From Deltaproteobacteria bacterium HGW-Deltaproteobacteria-2 (GTDB lineage Bacteria > Desulfobacterota > Syntrophia > Syntrophales > Smithellaceae), in NCBI GenBank assembly GCA_002840505.1, contig PHBC01000003.1, positions 199,789 to 263,788 on the forward strand: a DNA stretch of 64,000 bases. Reading direction: 5' to 3'. Each line of letters begins with the position of its first letter. The first letter of the stretch is position 1. A program made the translations under genes and the position numbers. Below the pieces are notes generated by a model. That model saw only the letters and a program-made list of their open reading frames with translations. It ran no database searches and was not told where the DNA came from. This document shows positions 44,726 to 54,761 of this stretch, one piece after another.

Positions 44726-45543
44726 ACCGGGGATACGTAAAGCTTTGGCGTAAAATTGAGGATTCAGCAGTATTCCAAAATGAAGGGCTTTTGAAAGTTT
44801 TTGTTTGGTGCCTTATACGTGCGAACCACAAAGAACAATTTGTTCAAGTTAAAACAGGGCGGGGATTTTCTGAAGTCAAACTATTACCAGGGACTTTCAT
44901 TTTTGGCCGTGAATCAGCAGCAAAAAAACTCGATATGTCCCCTTCAACAGTATGGAAGCGAATATTGAAATTAGAAAAACTCGATTTTTTGAACATCAGA
45001 AGTAACAGCCATTATTCAATAATTCATATAGTAAATTGGATAATTTACCAAGCTACGACAGCAAATAGTGACAGCGAAAGTGACAGGCAAGTGACAGGCA
45101 AGGAACACAGACAAGAATGTAAGAATGATAAGAATAAAAGAATCTTCTTGTCTGATTCTATCGAAATCAGACTTGCAGAGCTTTTGCTTAAGAACATTCT
45201 TTCCCGTCTTCCGGGGTATAAAAAACCAAATATTCAAAGCTGGGCTAGGCACATTGATTTCATGATTCGCATTGATAAAAGAGACCCTTCAGATATCAGC
45301 AAAGTTATTGAATGGAGCCAGCAGGATAAATTTTGGCAAAGTAACATTCTTTCCACGGGCAAGCTTCGGAAACAATACGATCAGCTTAAAGCCAAAATGC
45401 AAAGCACCGGCGCAATAAATCAAGACGGAAAACCAGAGACAACAGAATCCTTCAAGTGTACGCGGTGCGGCGCTCAGGTACCACCGCAGGACAGGACAGT
45501 AGCTGGGTGCATCTTTTGTGAAAGTAAAGAGGCGCGAGCATGA
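44722..45543 (+). CDS. phage replication initiator-like protein
   Basis: The 273-residue protein has an N-terminal winged-helix replisome-organiser type domain (YVKLWRKIEDSAVFQNEGLLKVFVWCLIRANHK and KLDMSPSTVWKRILKLEKLDF). A helical middle and a C-terminal zinc ribbon (CTRCGAQVPPQD then GCIFC) follow. It is probably the origin-binding or helicase-loading protein. It is translationally coupled to dnaB downstream (ATGA overlap). Confidence 0.75.
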   Translation: MNRGYVKLWRKIEDSAVFQNEGLLKVFVWCLIRANHKEQFVQVKTGRGFSEVKLLPGTFIFGRESAAKKLDMSPSTVWKRILKLEKLDFLNIRSNSHYSIIHIVNWIIYQATTANSDSESDRQVTGKEHRQECKNDKNKRIFLSDSIEIRLAELLLKNILSRLPGYKKPNIQSWARHIDFMIRIDKRDPSDISKVIEWSQQDKFWQSNILSTGKLRKQYDQLKAKMQSTGAINQDGKPETTESFKCTRCGAQVPPQDRTVAGCIFCESKEARA

Positions 45544-46907
45544 AAGAGATTGTAAACAAAGTACCTCCGAATAATGCAGAAGCTGAAGAGGCTGTCCTAG
45601 GTGCGGTACTTTTTGAGAACAAATCTTTAAACAATTGTCTTTCGATAATAGGCCCAGATGATTTCTATAGTGAACGAAACAAAATCATCTTTAGCGCATT
45701 GTGTGAATTATCTAATTCGGGAAAACCTGTAGACGCAATTATCTTGTCAGATTTTCTGAGAATGCGTGGCAAATTAGATAAGATTGGCGGCCAGCTCTAT
45801 ATCGCGGAACTATTAGACAGCACAGCAACAAGTGTGCACATTGCGCATTATGCCCGTATTGTCAAAAACAAGGCCGTTTTACGGGCTATTATCGCAGCAG
45901 CCGATGAGATGACTATTAATGCCTATTCGGAAAATGGTGAAGGACCGGCATCTGTTCTTGATGAAGCGCAACGGGCATTAATGGGAATTACCGTTGACAG
46001 TAAGCGCAATGATGTCCGGGATTCAAAGACGCTATGCCAAGCAACCTTTAAGGCAATCGAAGAAAACCACAAAAATAAAAACATCATATCCGGTTTATCC
46101 ACCGGCTTTAATGATCTGAATAACTGGACATCTGGTTTTCATAACTCAGAGCTTATCATTATCGCCGGAAGGCCGGGCATGGGAAAAACAGCACTTGGCG
46201 TAAATATTATTGAGAATGTTGTTTTGTCCGGCGTCCCGGCAGTTATCTTTTCCCTTGAAATGTCCGGCGAATCACTTATGACGCGCATTTTTTCATCAAA
46301 GACGGGGATTGATTCAAGGAGGCTAAGGTGCGGCGTTGTCTTTGATAAAGACTGGCCGCGTCTTGTAGAGGCTGTCAACCATATAGGCGCGGCGCCCCTA
46401 TTTATAGACGATTCGTCAACATTAACCCCGATGCAATTAAAAGCAAAAGCCCGCCGTTTGAAAATTGAAAAGGGCATTGGCCTGATCGTGATTGATTATT
46501 TGCAGTTGATGACAGGCACCGGCAAAGCCGAATCAAGAGAAAGAGAAATTGCCGAAATCAGCCGTTCATTAAAGGCACTGGCCAAAGAGTTACAGATTCC
46601 CGTTGTCGCCCTGTCACAGTTAAATAGAGCCGTTGAGAACCGCACAGAAAAGCGGCCCAGCCTTGCAGATTTAAGAGAATCCGGCGCGATCGAGCAAGAT
46701 GCTGATGTTATAGCCTTTCTCTATCGTGATGAGGTTTATAACAAATCAAAAGACAATCCAGAACGTGGATTTGCTGAAATCATCATTGCCAAACAACGTA
46801 ACGGACCCACAGGCGCCTTTAAAATGAAATTCAATGCAGAACTTACACGCTTTTATAATTTAGTAGGGGAATCGGTTCAAAACAGTTCAAAAGGGTTCAT
46901 TAAATGA
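45540..46907 (+). CDS. replicative DNA helicase, DnaB family
   Basis: The 455-residue protein has the complete DnaB layout. The N-terminal primase-interaction domain (about 8-105) is followed by a linker and RecA-type helicase core with Walker A GRPGMGKTALG (Lys216), the IFSLEMSG segment, LIVIDYLQLM Walker B, VVALSQLNRAVENR and LRESGAIEQDADVI. It is a mobile-element copy, since it sits between element replication genes. It would allow self-directed replication. Confidence 0.93.
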   Translation: MKEIVNKVPPNNAEAEEAVLGAVLFENKSLNNCLSIIGPDDFYSERNKIIFSALCELSNSGKPVDAIILSDFLRMRGKLDKIGGQLYIAELLDSTATSVHIAHYARIVKNKAVLRAIIAAADEMTINAYSENGEGPASVLDEAQRALMGITVDSKRNDVRDSKTLCQATFKAIEENHKNKNIISGLSTGFNDLNNWTSGFHNSELIIIAGRPGMGKTALGVNIIENVVLSGVPAVIFSLEMSGESLMTRIFSSKTGIDSRRLRCGVVFDKDWPRLVEAVNHIGAAPLFIDDSSTLTPMQLKAKARRLKIEKGIGLIVIDYLQLMTGTGKAESREREIAEISRSLKALAKELQIPVVALSQLNRAVENRTEKRPSLADLRESGAIEQDADVIAFLYRDEVYNKSKDNPERGFAEIIIAKQRNGPTGAFKMKFNAELTRFYNLVGESVQNSSKGFIK

Positions 46908-47125
46908 AAAGTCTTTTTGATCAAAGTACTCTTAAAGGATGGAGGGCAATTGCCCAGTATCTCGGAGTTTCTGTAAGCACGGTAAAGCGATGGGAAAAGC
47001 ATCATTCATTAGTTGTTAGACGGTGGACGAGTGGAAGGCCTTTTGCCTTTATATTTGAACTGGACAAATATTTCCTTATATTTGAGGAACATAGACAAAA
47101 ACAAAAGAGAAAGGAGAAAACATGA
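46904..47125 (+). CDS. small helix-turn-helix protein
   Basis: The 73-residue protein contains a MerR/excisionase-type helix-turn-helix (GWRAIAQYLGVSVSTVKRWEK) and a Lys/Arg-rich tail. It overlaps dnaB by four bases and the acetyltransferase-like gene by four bases. It may package or regulate. Confidence 0.7.
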   Translation: MKSLFDQSTLKGWRAIAQYLGVSVSTVKRWEKHHSLVVRRWTSGRPFAFIFELDKYFLIFEEHRQKQKRKEKT

Positions 47126-47604
47126 AAAAAGACCAAGGCAAAAAAAAGCGAGAAAAATTTATTGAACCTTTTGTACCTTTGAAGGCGGCAGATATTGAAA
47201 AAGCTACAAAGCTTATTTGCGAATTTGCCCTGGAAACAAACGAACCATACGACAAAAAACACATAAGAAATCTTTTAACGAAGTACGCAGATGGAAAGCT
47301 GCCGATACTGCTAGCCAAGAACAAAGCTGGTGATGTGCTGGGCATCTCCGGCTTTATATGCGTACCTCACTTATATAACCCTAATGTCATGCAAGCAGCA
47401 GAGTTTATTTGGTATGCCAGCGATAAACTAAGTAGATTTGACCGGGCAAGCTTAATGAAACGCCTTTTGGATATTATGATTGCCACATGTCAAAAACAGA
47501 AAATATCTCTTTATGTCAATACTCCAACATATTCTTATTTGAATGACATGCTTGTTTTTGAAGGATTTAGACCTAAAACAATCAGCTATGTAAAGGAGTT
47601 TTAA
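47122..47604 (+). CDS. GNAT-like acetyltransferase
   Basis: The 160-residue protein looks like a GNAT fold (ILLAKNKAGDVLGISGFI strands and turn, AAEFIWYASD, then LMKRLLDIMIATCQKQKISLYV). A clear acetyl-CoA loop is hard to pick out. Such genes regularly sit next to internal virion protein genes in podovirus-type phages, which is exactly the arrangement here. Confidence 0.6.
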   Translation: MKKDQGKKKREKFIEPFVPLKAADIEKATKLICEFALETNEPYDKKHIRNLLTKYADGKLPILLAKNKAGDVLGISGFICVPHLYNPNVMQAAEFIWYASDKLSRFDRASLMKRLLDIMIATCQKQKISLYVNTPTYSYLNDMLVFEGFRPKTISYVKEF

Positions 47605-47606
47605 AA

Positions 47607-48062
47607 ATGGGACTCGAAACAGGCTTGGCAGTAGCCGGTATTGTGGCCTCGGTTGCCGGGACTCTTATCACTGCCTCGCAGCAAAGCGATATGTCAAATT
47701 ACAATGCTGCGGTTGCGAATCAAAACGCTGAAGCGATTGAAGACAAGGCCGCTTATGATGCCAAAATGCACAATCAGGAAGTCAGAAAGATGCTGGCAAC
47801 GCAACGGTCTCTATACGGCAAATCAGGTGTTTCTTCTGAAGAAGGTTCTCCGCTTCTGGTGATGAACGATACCGTAAAACAAGGCGCTATGGACGCTCTG
47901 GCTATTCGCTACGGCGGAGATGTTGAGGCTGCAAAACAAAGAAGTGCGGCAAATCTTTATAAAATGGAAGGGAAAAATATAAAGACTGCCGGAGCGATAG
48001 GCGCCGGAACTACACTTTTGGCCGGTGCCGGGAATCTTTATAAATATTACGTGAAGAAATGA
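47607..48062 (+). CDS. small internal virion/ejection-like protein
   Basis: The 151-residue protein has a hydrophobic N-terminal segment (about 5-25), an Asn/Gln/Ala-rich helical middle and a Gly/Ala-rich hydrophobic stretch near 127-143. The composition and gene order fit small podophage ejection proteins. GGAGTT precedes its ATG. Confidence 0.6.
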   Translation: MGLETGLAVAGIVASVAGTLITASQQSDMSNYNAAVANQNAEAIEDKAAYDAKMHNQEVRKMLATQRSLYGKSGVSSEEGSPLLVMNDTVKQGAMDALAIRYGGDVEAAKQRSAANLYKMEGKNIKTAGAIGAGTTLLAGAGNLYKYYVKK

Positions 48063-48072
48063 GGGCCATGTA

Positions 48073-51000
48073 ATGTACGATCCGTTAGGAATAAATCAAG
48101 AAAAACCGCAATACGACCCGCTGGGCATCAATCAATCTCTTGCGCCTCAAAGCAATATGCCTTCTTTCGATATTAAATTATCTCCTGAAGAAATGGCGCA
48201 AATCCAAAACAAGATTGATGATAAAACCTACACCACAAAAGAAGGCATGTTCTTCTCTGACGGAAGTTCTTTTCTCCTGAAGGACAGAAAACAGCCCGAT
48301 AATGAGACGGTTATTAAAACTGCTGACAGCAGCAAATCATTTTTTGATGATGTAAAAAGTTTTCTCTTTGAAGAATCTCCTTATGTTTCCAATGCTCAGG
48401 CAATGAACGCTTATCAAGTGGCGCGTGATTTAAAAATCCCCATTAATAAAGTTGATAAAAATGTCATGCGCCAATACGCAGAAAAACAAGGCGTATATAC
48501 TCAACCGGAAAATAAAGACTTCTTTACAAAACTTGCCCTTGCTCCGGTGACTGTCGGATTAATGACCTCACCATTATCTACTTTGTTTGGCCTCGGTACT
48601 TTTGCCGGATTATCAGAAATAGAAAACTTTGCCGTGTCTAAAGCAAAAGGCGAATCTTACGAATTTGGAGCGGGCAAGGGAATGCCTGATCTTGTGCCGG
48701 AAAATACAAGTGAGGGCGTCAAAGATATTCTTTGGCTCTCTGATATGGCCTGGCAAGCTGTCGGTGCTGGTGTTTTAACTGCAGGAGCTAAAGATTTATC
48801 CGGTAAATTCGTCAACAAGTTCATGCGGGACGTAACGGAAGCTTACAATCTGCCCAGCAAGGTTTATATTTCCCCGGAGAAAATAAGGGAGTTTCACGGA
48901 TTGGGGCGGGAAGACGTTATTTCCCCGGAAGTATCTGACCTTCTGAAAGATACCAATTTGACGCGCGAGGATTATGTTGAGGCTCTTAAAAACGGCATTG
49001 ACATTGAGATACCTACCGAAAAGATTGTCACTCATAGAGATAAGCCTTGGGTGCAAAAATTAAAGTCTTATTTTAAAATTTCTCCATTTGAGGAAACGGT
49101 AAAAACTCCTGCCGAAAAACCACAAGCGAAAAAACCCGTTGCCGGATTGATTGAAGGTCAAGAAAGAAGCATAAATGATATTGTGAGGGATATTGATTTT
49201 TTTGCAAGGCAGACATTAGATGAATCTGGGGAGGTATCCAGAAGGCTTCTTGAAGGTGAAATATTAGAGGTTCATAATCGTCTAGCAAAAGACTTTGAAG
49301 TTTTTAAACAAAGAGCCAAGGAATCAGGGAAGGATGTCTTTAAATATATGGTTGACAATGGAATAAGCGAAAAAGCCGCTAATTCCATGTTGAGATTAGT
49401 TAGAACATATGACCTTGATAAACGTGAAAACAAAGAAACGTGGTTGCTGACGGGCTGGAAAAACGAACCCCCTGTTGAATCCGGAGAGGTTAACGGCTCT
49501 TCCGAATCTACGCTCACCGAGCCTATGCGTACTCGTCCCGATGAGGGTGCAGGGGTTAAGAATAATATAGCACTGGAAAATGAATTTGTCAAGAATGAAG
49601 AAGCGGACAATATAAACGCTCTTTTGAATATGGCGGCGGTTCAGGACAAAGCCGCCGGTGATTTAACGGAAAATCCCTCTTATGATGCTATCCGTCAAAA
49701 AGCCGCACAGCTAGCCTTTGAAATAATCTCAAAGAAAATAGATTTTCAGAAGCGAAAAGCACAAGCCGCTTTAAAACGTCAAGGTGAGGAAGCCGCAAGA
49801 CTTACGCCTGTTGGTCAAGCATTGGATTACATTCTAGAAAAGGGCGGGATCAGCAAAAAAGCAATTTCCAATTATTACGATAAAGACACGGTAAAAGAAT
49901 TAATGCGTAAACGTCCCGGCCTTATTGCCAATGAAGGCACGTTGGAAATGGACGTTGTAGCGGATCAGTTTGGATTTGAAACCGATGATGACCTTGTAAA
50001 CTCTATTCTCGATTGGGAGGGCATAAAAGCCGAAGGCGTAAAGCAGGCTGAATCTTTCGATAAGTATTACAGTGATTTGATTTCTAAAGCCGAATTGGAA
50101 GATTTTCATATCAAGTTATTGGAAGAAGAAGAAAAAATACTTTCCCGATTGCTGAAAGGCAATGCTCCGAAACCAGCAAAGGGATTGAAGAAATTTATCC
50201 GTCAGGAAACCGGTCAGGTCCGCGTAGATGAATTAATGATTTCCGAATATGACGCGCTTACTGCAGCCATGAAAAAAGCTGAACGGGCATCACGCAAGGC
50301 CTTCAGAGAAGGGAATATTGAAGGCGCTCTTGAAGAAAAAATCAGGCAAAAGGAAATTGCGGAAAGGAAGAAAGCGCGGCTTCAGGCAAAGCAGGAGGCC
50401 AAAGATATTCACGATGACATATTATCAATAATGAAAGATGATAATCTTCCTGTTGACTACAAAGAACGCATTGAAGACTTTCTTTCTGATTACGACCTTT
50501 ATCCCCGGAGCGATAGAACACGCAAGCGAATCGAATCCACAAGAGAGTTTATGGATAGAATGGAGGAGGAGGGCGAGGATGTAAGCATTCCCAAGTCTCT
50601 GTTGAGCAAGATTGAGCGTTACGGCCGCATGCACTGGAAAGAGTTAAATCTTGATCAACTAAAAGACATTTACGATCAGGTCAAGATGATGGCTCATTTG
50701 GGCAAACTTAAAAATGAGTTAATCGCGGCTCAAAAAGGCAGAGACTACAATAACACCGTTTCGACAATTCTTGATTCCATACAAAAGAACTGGCCCAGCG
50801 TCAATATTTCTCCTGAGCAAACAGAAACAATGCTTTTGGAAAAATCAACGTGGCAAGAATTCAAGGAAAAGAAAAATGCTTATTTCAATGAACTGGTGAA
50901 GCCAGAATATATTTTCAGGCGTTTGGATAAATGGGAAGAATTAGGTCCGGTCTGGACTTCACTATACAAGCCACTGCAGGACGCTTACAATAAAGAGGCT

Positions 51001-52737
51001 ATTGGATTAACAGATATAACAAATAAGCTTCAAGTTATCTTCGAACCATTCACAAAGAAGGGCGGGGGAAAGTGGGCACGCGAGAAATATAAAATAGAGG
51101 GCGTTCCCCAAATACTGACCAAAGAAAAGATGATACTTGTTGCCCTGAATACAGGCAATGAAGGAAATTTGAACGCTTTGCGTGAAGGTTTACAGTGGAA
51201 TGATGACCAGATAAAAGCAGTAATCAGTAAATTGACAGAGGAAGAATGGAAATTAGTTAAAGACGTATGGAATCTTTACGACGAAATGTTTCCTTCTCTG
51301 TCCGATGTTTACCTGAAAATGACCGGCGCCAAGCTGCAGAAGGTTGAAGGCCGTTATCATCCTTTGGTTTTTGATCGCACTCTTTCATGGATAGCCGATA
51401 AAAACGCGGCTGAGGCTGATAATAGAGACTTTTTCCAGACAATTTATACAAAACCAAAGCCTGAAAGTGGATTCACTGTTGAACGTAAAGGCGGAAGGCT
51501 CGCGCCTAAACTTGCATTCGATGCTATTTTTAAACACCTTGCGGACGTAAATCATTATGTCAGTCATGTAGAGGCCGTTCGGGACATTCAAAAATTAATC
51601 AGTGATCCGCGCATCAGGGCGGCAATCGAAAGTGCACCGGAGGGCATAGGCGGGGCGGACGCATACAAACAGTTAATGCCATGGCTGCAGGAAATCGCAA
51701 AGCCTAAGACCGACCCGCTATCACTGACCGAATCAGCGTTAAAGACTATTCGCAAAAATACAACCTCGGTTGCCCTGGCGCTGAAATTCTCCGTTGCCGC
51801 GTTTCAATGGCTCGGTACAACGCAATCCATTGAAGCCGTGGGGCATAATCAGTTTGTCAAAGGTTTTGTTGATTTTTATACTCACCGTCAGGACATGGTT
51901 GAAACAATCAAATCAAAATCTCCGGAATTGGCTAACCGTTCTCAGTCCTGGGATCGTGAATTACGGGACGCTTACGGGAAGCTCGGCCTTGAGAAGTTTA
52001 AAGGATCTCAATTACTCAAGGACGCTTATTTCTCGTTAATCACGCTCATGGATATGGCGGTTGCTTATCCGACATGGCAAGCCGCTTATACTCAGGGAAT
52101 TGAAAAATTCAAAGGTGATGAGACGCAAGCAATTAACTATGCCGATATGAAGGTACGGGAGAGTCAAGGCAATGCGCTGCCTAAAGACATGGCGGCAATC
52201 CAGAGAGGCGGAGAACTCAAGAAAATGGTTACAATGTTCTATACCTTCTTCTCGTCAATGCACAATCAGGTTTCAGAAGCTCAGACAAGATTTAAGTACG
52301 GGGATAAAAACATAATCCAGCTATTGAAAAGTTGGTGGTGGATCGTGGTCGCTCCGGCCATTCTTCAGTACATGATGACAGAGCGCAAAGCGCCCACACC
52401 AATTAAGATTGCAAAGGAATCATTTCAATACCGGATGGGCGGCTATCCCGTAATCAGAGACATAACATCATCGGTTTTTGGTGAGTACGATTATCAGTTT
52501 TCACCCGCGGCGCGTTTTGGCAAAGTAGCCGGAAAAGCCATAGGCGAAACAGTCAAACTACCTACTGATGATGGGGAGTTTGATAAATGGCTGAGGTATT
52601 CGTTTGAAAGCGCCGGGTATTTAACAGGATTACCCACAGGACAGGCATTAATCACAATGAAAGGATTTAACGACTTAGCCAATGGCGAAACAAGCGATTT
52701 GACCCGTTTATTAATGAGAAAACCAAGAGAGGATTAA
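48073..52737 (+). CDS. 1,554-residue phage internal virion/polyvalent-type protein
   Basis: This is the largest gene in the window. The N-terminus has two DPLGINQ units (about 3-20), followed by hydrophobic Gly/Ala segments around 155-180 and 230-250. Long charged helical regions span about 380-960. The C-terminal 300 residues are aromatic-rich and membrane-active in appearance (MVTMFYTFFSSMHNQ, SWWWIVVAPAILQYM) and end in SAGYLTGLPTGQ-like sequence. I recognise this from the C-termini of large phage internal virion or polyvalent (LPD-type) proteins. The likely role is to form or assist the DNA ejection conduit. No lysozyme motif could be assigned. Confidence 0.65.
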   Translation: MYDPLGINQEKPQYDPLGINQSLAPQSNMPSFDIKLSPEEMAQIQNKIDDKTYTTKEGMFFSDGSSFLLKDRKQPDNETVIKTADSSKSFFDDVKSFLFEESPYVSNAQAMNAYQVARDLKIPINKVDKNVMRQYAEKQGVYTQPENKDFFTKLALAPVTVGLMTSPLSTLFGLGTFAGLSEIENFAVSKAKGESYEFGAGKGMPDLVPENTSEGVKDILWLSDMAWQAVGAGVLTAGAKDLSGKFVNKFMRDVTEAYNLPSKVYISPEKIREFHGLGREDVISPEVSDLLKDTNLTREDYVEALKNGIDIEIPTEKIVTHRDKPWVQKLKSYFKISPFEETVKTPAEKPQAKKPVAGLIEGQERSINDIVRDIDFFARQTLDESGEVSRRLLEGEILEVHNRLAKDFEVFKQRAKESGKDVFKYMVDNGISEKAANSMLRLVRTYDLDKRENKETWLLTGWKNEPPVESGEVNGSSESTLTEPMRTRPDEGAGVKNNIALENEFVKNEEADNINALLNMAAVQDKAAGDLTENPSYDAIRQKAAQLAFEIISKKIDFQKRKAQAALKRQGEEAARLTPVGQALDYILEKGGISKKAISNYYDKDTVKELMRKRPGLIANEGTLEMDVVADQFGFETDDDLVNSILDWEGIKAEGVKQAESFDKYYSDLISKAELEDFHIKLLEEEEKILSRLLKGNAPKPAKGLKKFIRQETGQVRVDELMISEYDALTAAMKKAERASRKAFREGNIEGALEEKIRQKEIAERKKARLQAKQEAKDIHDDILSIMKDDNLPVDYKERIEDFLSDYDLYPRSDRTRKRIESTREFMDRMEEEGEDVSIPKSLLSKIERYGRMHWKELNLDQLKDIYDQVKMMAHLGKLKNELIAAQKGRDYNNTVSTILDSIQKNWPSVNISPEQTETMLLEKSTWQEFKEKKNAYFNELVKPEYIFRRLDKWEELGPVWTSLYKPLQDAYNKEAIGLTDITNKLQVIFEPFTKKGGGKWAREKYKIEGVPQILTKEKMILVALNTGNEGNLNALREGLQWNDDQIKAVISKLTEEEWKLVKDVWNLYDEMFPSLSDVYLKMTGAKLQKVEGRYHPLVFDRTLSWIADKNAAEADNRDFFQTIYTKPKPESGFTVERKGGRLAPKLAFDAIFKHLADVNHYVSHVEAVRDIQKLISDPRIRAAIESAPEGIGGADAYKQLMPWLQEIAKPKTDPLSLTESALKTIRKNTTSVALALKFSVAAFQWLGTTQSIEAVGHNQFVKGFVDFYTHRQDMVETIKSKSPELANRSQSWDRELRDAYGKLGLEKFKGSQLLKDAYFSLITLMDMAVAYPTWQAAYTQGIEKFKGDETQAINYADMKVRESQGNALPKDMAAIQRGGELKKMVTMFYTFFSSMHNQVSEAQTRFKYGDKNIIQLLKSWWWIVVAPAILQYMMTERKAPTPIKIAKESFQYRMGGYPVIRDITSSVFGEYDYQFSPAARFGKVAGKAIGETVKLPTDDGEFDKWLRYSFESAGYLTGLPTGQALITMKGFNDLANGETSDLTRLLMRKPRED

Positions 52738-52783
52738 GTCATAACTGTATCCAGCGAAGAAGCGTTGAAAAAGGATTGATCCA

Positions 52784-53998
52784 TTGACAGTTAGCTCATC
52801 ATATAGTAATCAAAGCCAATCTCAAAAAGGTCTTGGAAGTGAGATCATGGCTGAACTTATTGCGCGGGGATCAATTAGCTGTCAGCGTTGCGGAACGACA
52901 AGGCGGGAAAGAGTTTGCCCGAAATGTGGTTATGATGCCTGTGTTATTCGCATATCGGTTAAAGGAAAACGCCTTAGAATCTACCATGATAAAAACGGGA
53001 TTGCCCTTTCCTTCTCAATGGCTTTTCAGGCATTAACTCAAATCAACAAAGAAATAAAAGACCGTTCTTTTAATATCAATGATTGGCTTCAACCTGCTAT
53101 CATTGAAAATAAATTCAAGAATAAATATGATGTCTGGATAAAGCAGAAAACCATCGAAGCCGAAGCTGGCCGTTTTTCATTTGAGACCCTGAAGCTGTAT
53201 CAATCCTATAAGAAAAATCACTATGGTCCGCTTTATGAGCTTGATGTGCGTGAAGTTGAGCTTTCCCATTTGCAGGAGCTTGTAAACGGCTTTACGGGAT
53301 TATCTGAGAAGTACGTCAAAAACCTTGTCGACTGTCTGAAAACGTTTTTTAAATGGTTGAATAAATGGGAACGGGTAAGGTTGCCTATTTTCCCGGATAT
53401 TGAAATCACGACCGGCGAGACACAAAAAGCAATTTCCTACGAAGAGCAAATTGCAACTATTGAACGCTTTCCGGCGGAGCATCAAGATATTATGTTCTTT
53501 ATTCGTGAAACAGGATTGAGAGTTTCTGAGGGGTGCGCTCTTCAGGTCCGCGACATTGATTTGCCTGGTGCCCGAGCATTGATTCAAAGAACCTATTCCG
53601 GCTATCGCCTTGTTGAAAAAACGAAAGGCAAACACAAGAAATGGATTCCTTTGTCAAGACGTGCTTTTGAAATAGCACAAAGACATGTTACCGGGCGCTT
53701 CGGTGCAGATTTCCTCTTTATTAATCTATCTACAGGCAAGGGATATAAACCATCCTACCTAAGGGATTTGTGGGCCTCGTATGGCATAAAAGGACTTAAG
53801 TTATACGAAGCAACGCGGCATAGCACTATTACTGATTGGTCAAAGAATGCTTCAGCATTTCAGGTTAAGGACTTAGCACGGCATGGAGATATAAGAACAT
53901 CTGAAAAATATGTTCATAATGCTATGACTGACTTACGGGAAGTTGTGAACCGGGATAATGTAGTGCCACTTCAATCTAATATAATTAACAAGACATAA
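52784..53998 (+). CDS. int: tyrosine integrase with N-terminal zinc ribbon
   Basis: The 404-residue protein starts with a CQRCG...CPKCG zinc ribbon (Cys33, 36, 45, 48), unusual for integrases. A SAM-like core-binding domain (about 105-205) and a tyrosine recombinase catalytic domain (about 225-390) follow. Catalytic residues are the Arg in RETGLRVSEGCAL, Lys in KTKGKHKKW, Arg-His in ATRHSTITDW, His in LARHGDIRTS and Tyr in SEKYVHNA. Location near the right end and selC target sites fit it as the element's integrase. The start may be TTG 52,784 or ATG 52,847 (GGAAGTGAG upstream, ribbon kept). Confidence 0.92.
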   Translation: MTVSSSYSNQSQSQKGLGSEIMAELIARGSISCQRCGTTRRERVCPKCGYDACVIRISVKGKRLRIYHDKNGIALSFSMAFQALTQINKEIKDRSFNINDWLQPAIIENKFKNKYDVWIKQKTIEAEAGRFSFETLKLYQSYKKNHYGPLYELDVREVELSHLQELVNGFTGLSEKYVKNLVDCLKTFFKWLNKWERVRLPIFPDIEITTGETQKAISYEEQIATIERFPAEHQDIMFFIRETGLRVSEGCALQVRDIDLPGARALIQRTYSGYRLVEKTKGKHKKWIPLSRRAFEIAQRHVTGRFGADFLFINLSTGKGYKPSYLRDLWASYGIKGLKLYEATRHSTITDWSKNASAFQVKDLARHGDIRTSEKYVHNAMTDLREVVNRDNVVPLQSNIINKT

Positions 53999-54040
53999 AT
54001 ATTTAGTCGTTTAAAATAATGTTGTGTAAGGATATTTAGG

Positions 54041-54727
54041 ATGTCATCACTTATCTTCTATACTGATAAATCACAAATTATGGTTGCCACAGACACGCTT
54101 GCCACTTCACCTGATGGTGAACCTTTCATGTTTACTACCAAAGCTTTTTTTGTGCCGCATCTTAGGCTAATCATCGCTGGCACTGGTGTAGCTGGATTTC
54201 TCGGAAAATGGTTCATTAAAATAAACGACAGGATGATTGTAAGAGGAATTGATCACTTAAATTATCACACACCCAGTAACCTTTCGCTCATTTGGCAAGA
54301 GCACAAAGAAGAATTTTCAATCCCTGATACAGTTACATCTACGATTTACCATTTAGGATTCTCCGAGGAAACTAAAGAAGTACATGTATATGCTTATCGA
54401 TCAACAAATGACTTTGAATCAGAAACCCTCTCTTCTCTTGCACTCATCGTAAAACCTGAATGCAACATTCCAAAACCTTACGAACTGCCCAAGGATTTTA
54501 AAACAATGATGAATGATCAAAGAAGAAGCCAATCTCTCAAGCCTAAAGAAGAACGGATCTATATTGGAGGTGAAATTCAAGTACATCATCTCACAACTGA
54601 TAGTTACGTTGCCCACATTCTGGAAAAGTTCGACGATTTCGATGAAAACGAAAATGCTATTTATGAAAACTTTAAAAATAATAATTCATTCCGTGCCGAT
54701 AGCGTGCCGATAGACAAAAAGGCATAA
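54041..54727 (+). CDS. Ntn-hydrolase/proteasome-fold-like protein
   Basis: The 228-residue protein begins with a beta-hairpin pattern (SSLIFYTDKSQIMVATDTLAT, FFVPHLRLIIAGTGVAGFLGKWF) that resembles the core of HslV/proteasome-like Ntn folds. The presumed nucleophile is not at the mature N-terminus, so it may be inactive or not processed. It sits between the integrase and the right end, and its last codons contain the arm-type repeats, so gene and site evolved together. Cargo or integration accessory are both possible. Confidence 0.5.
   Translation: MSSLIFYTDKSQIMVATDTLATSPDGEPFMFTTKAFFVPHLRLIIAGTGVAGFLGKWFIKINDRMIVRGIDHLNYHTPSNLSLIWQEHKEEFSIPDTVTSTIYHLGFSEETKEVHVYAYRSTNDFESETLSSLALIVKPECNIPKPYELPKDFKTMMNDQRRSQSLKPKEERIYIGGEIQVHHLTTDSYVAHILEKFDDFDENENAIYENFKNNNSFRADSVPIDKKA
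54691..54715 (+). repeat. right arm-type repeat pair
   Basis: CGTGCCGATA and GCGTGCCGATA stand in tandem 47 bases inside attR, matching the pair at 37,017-37,041. They lie in the end of the Ntn-like gene and encode part of its DSVPIDKKA tail. Confidence 0.65.
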
Positions 54728-54761
54728 TGTTAATTCAAATACTTAGAGCGGATTGCAAGTT

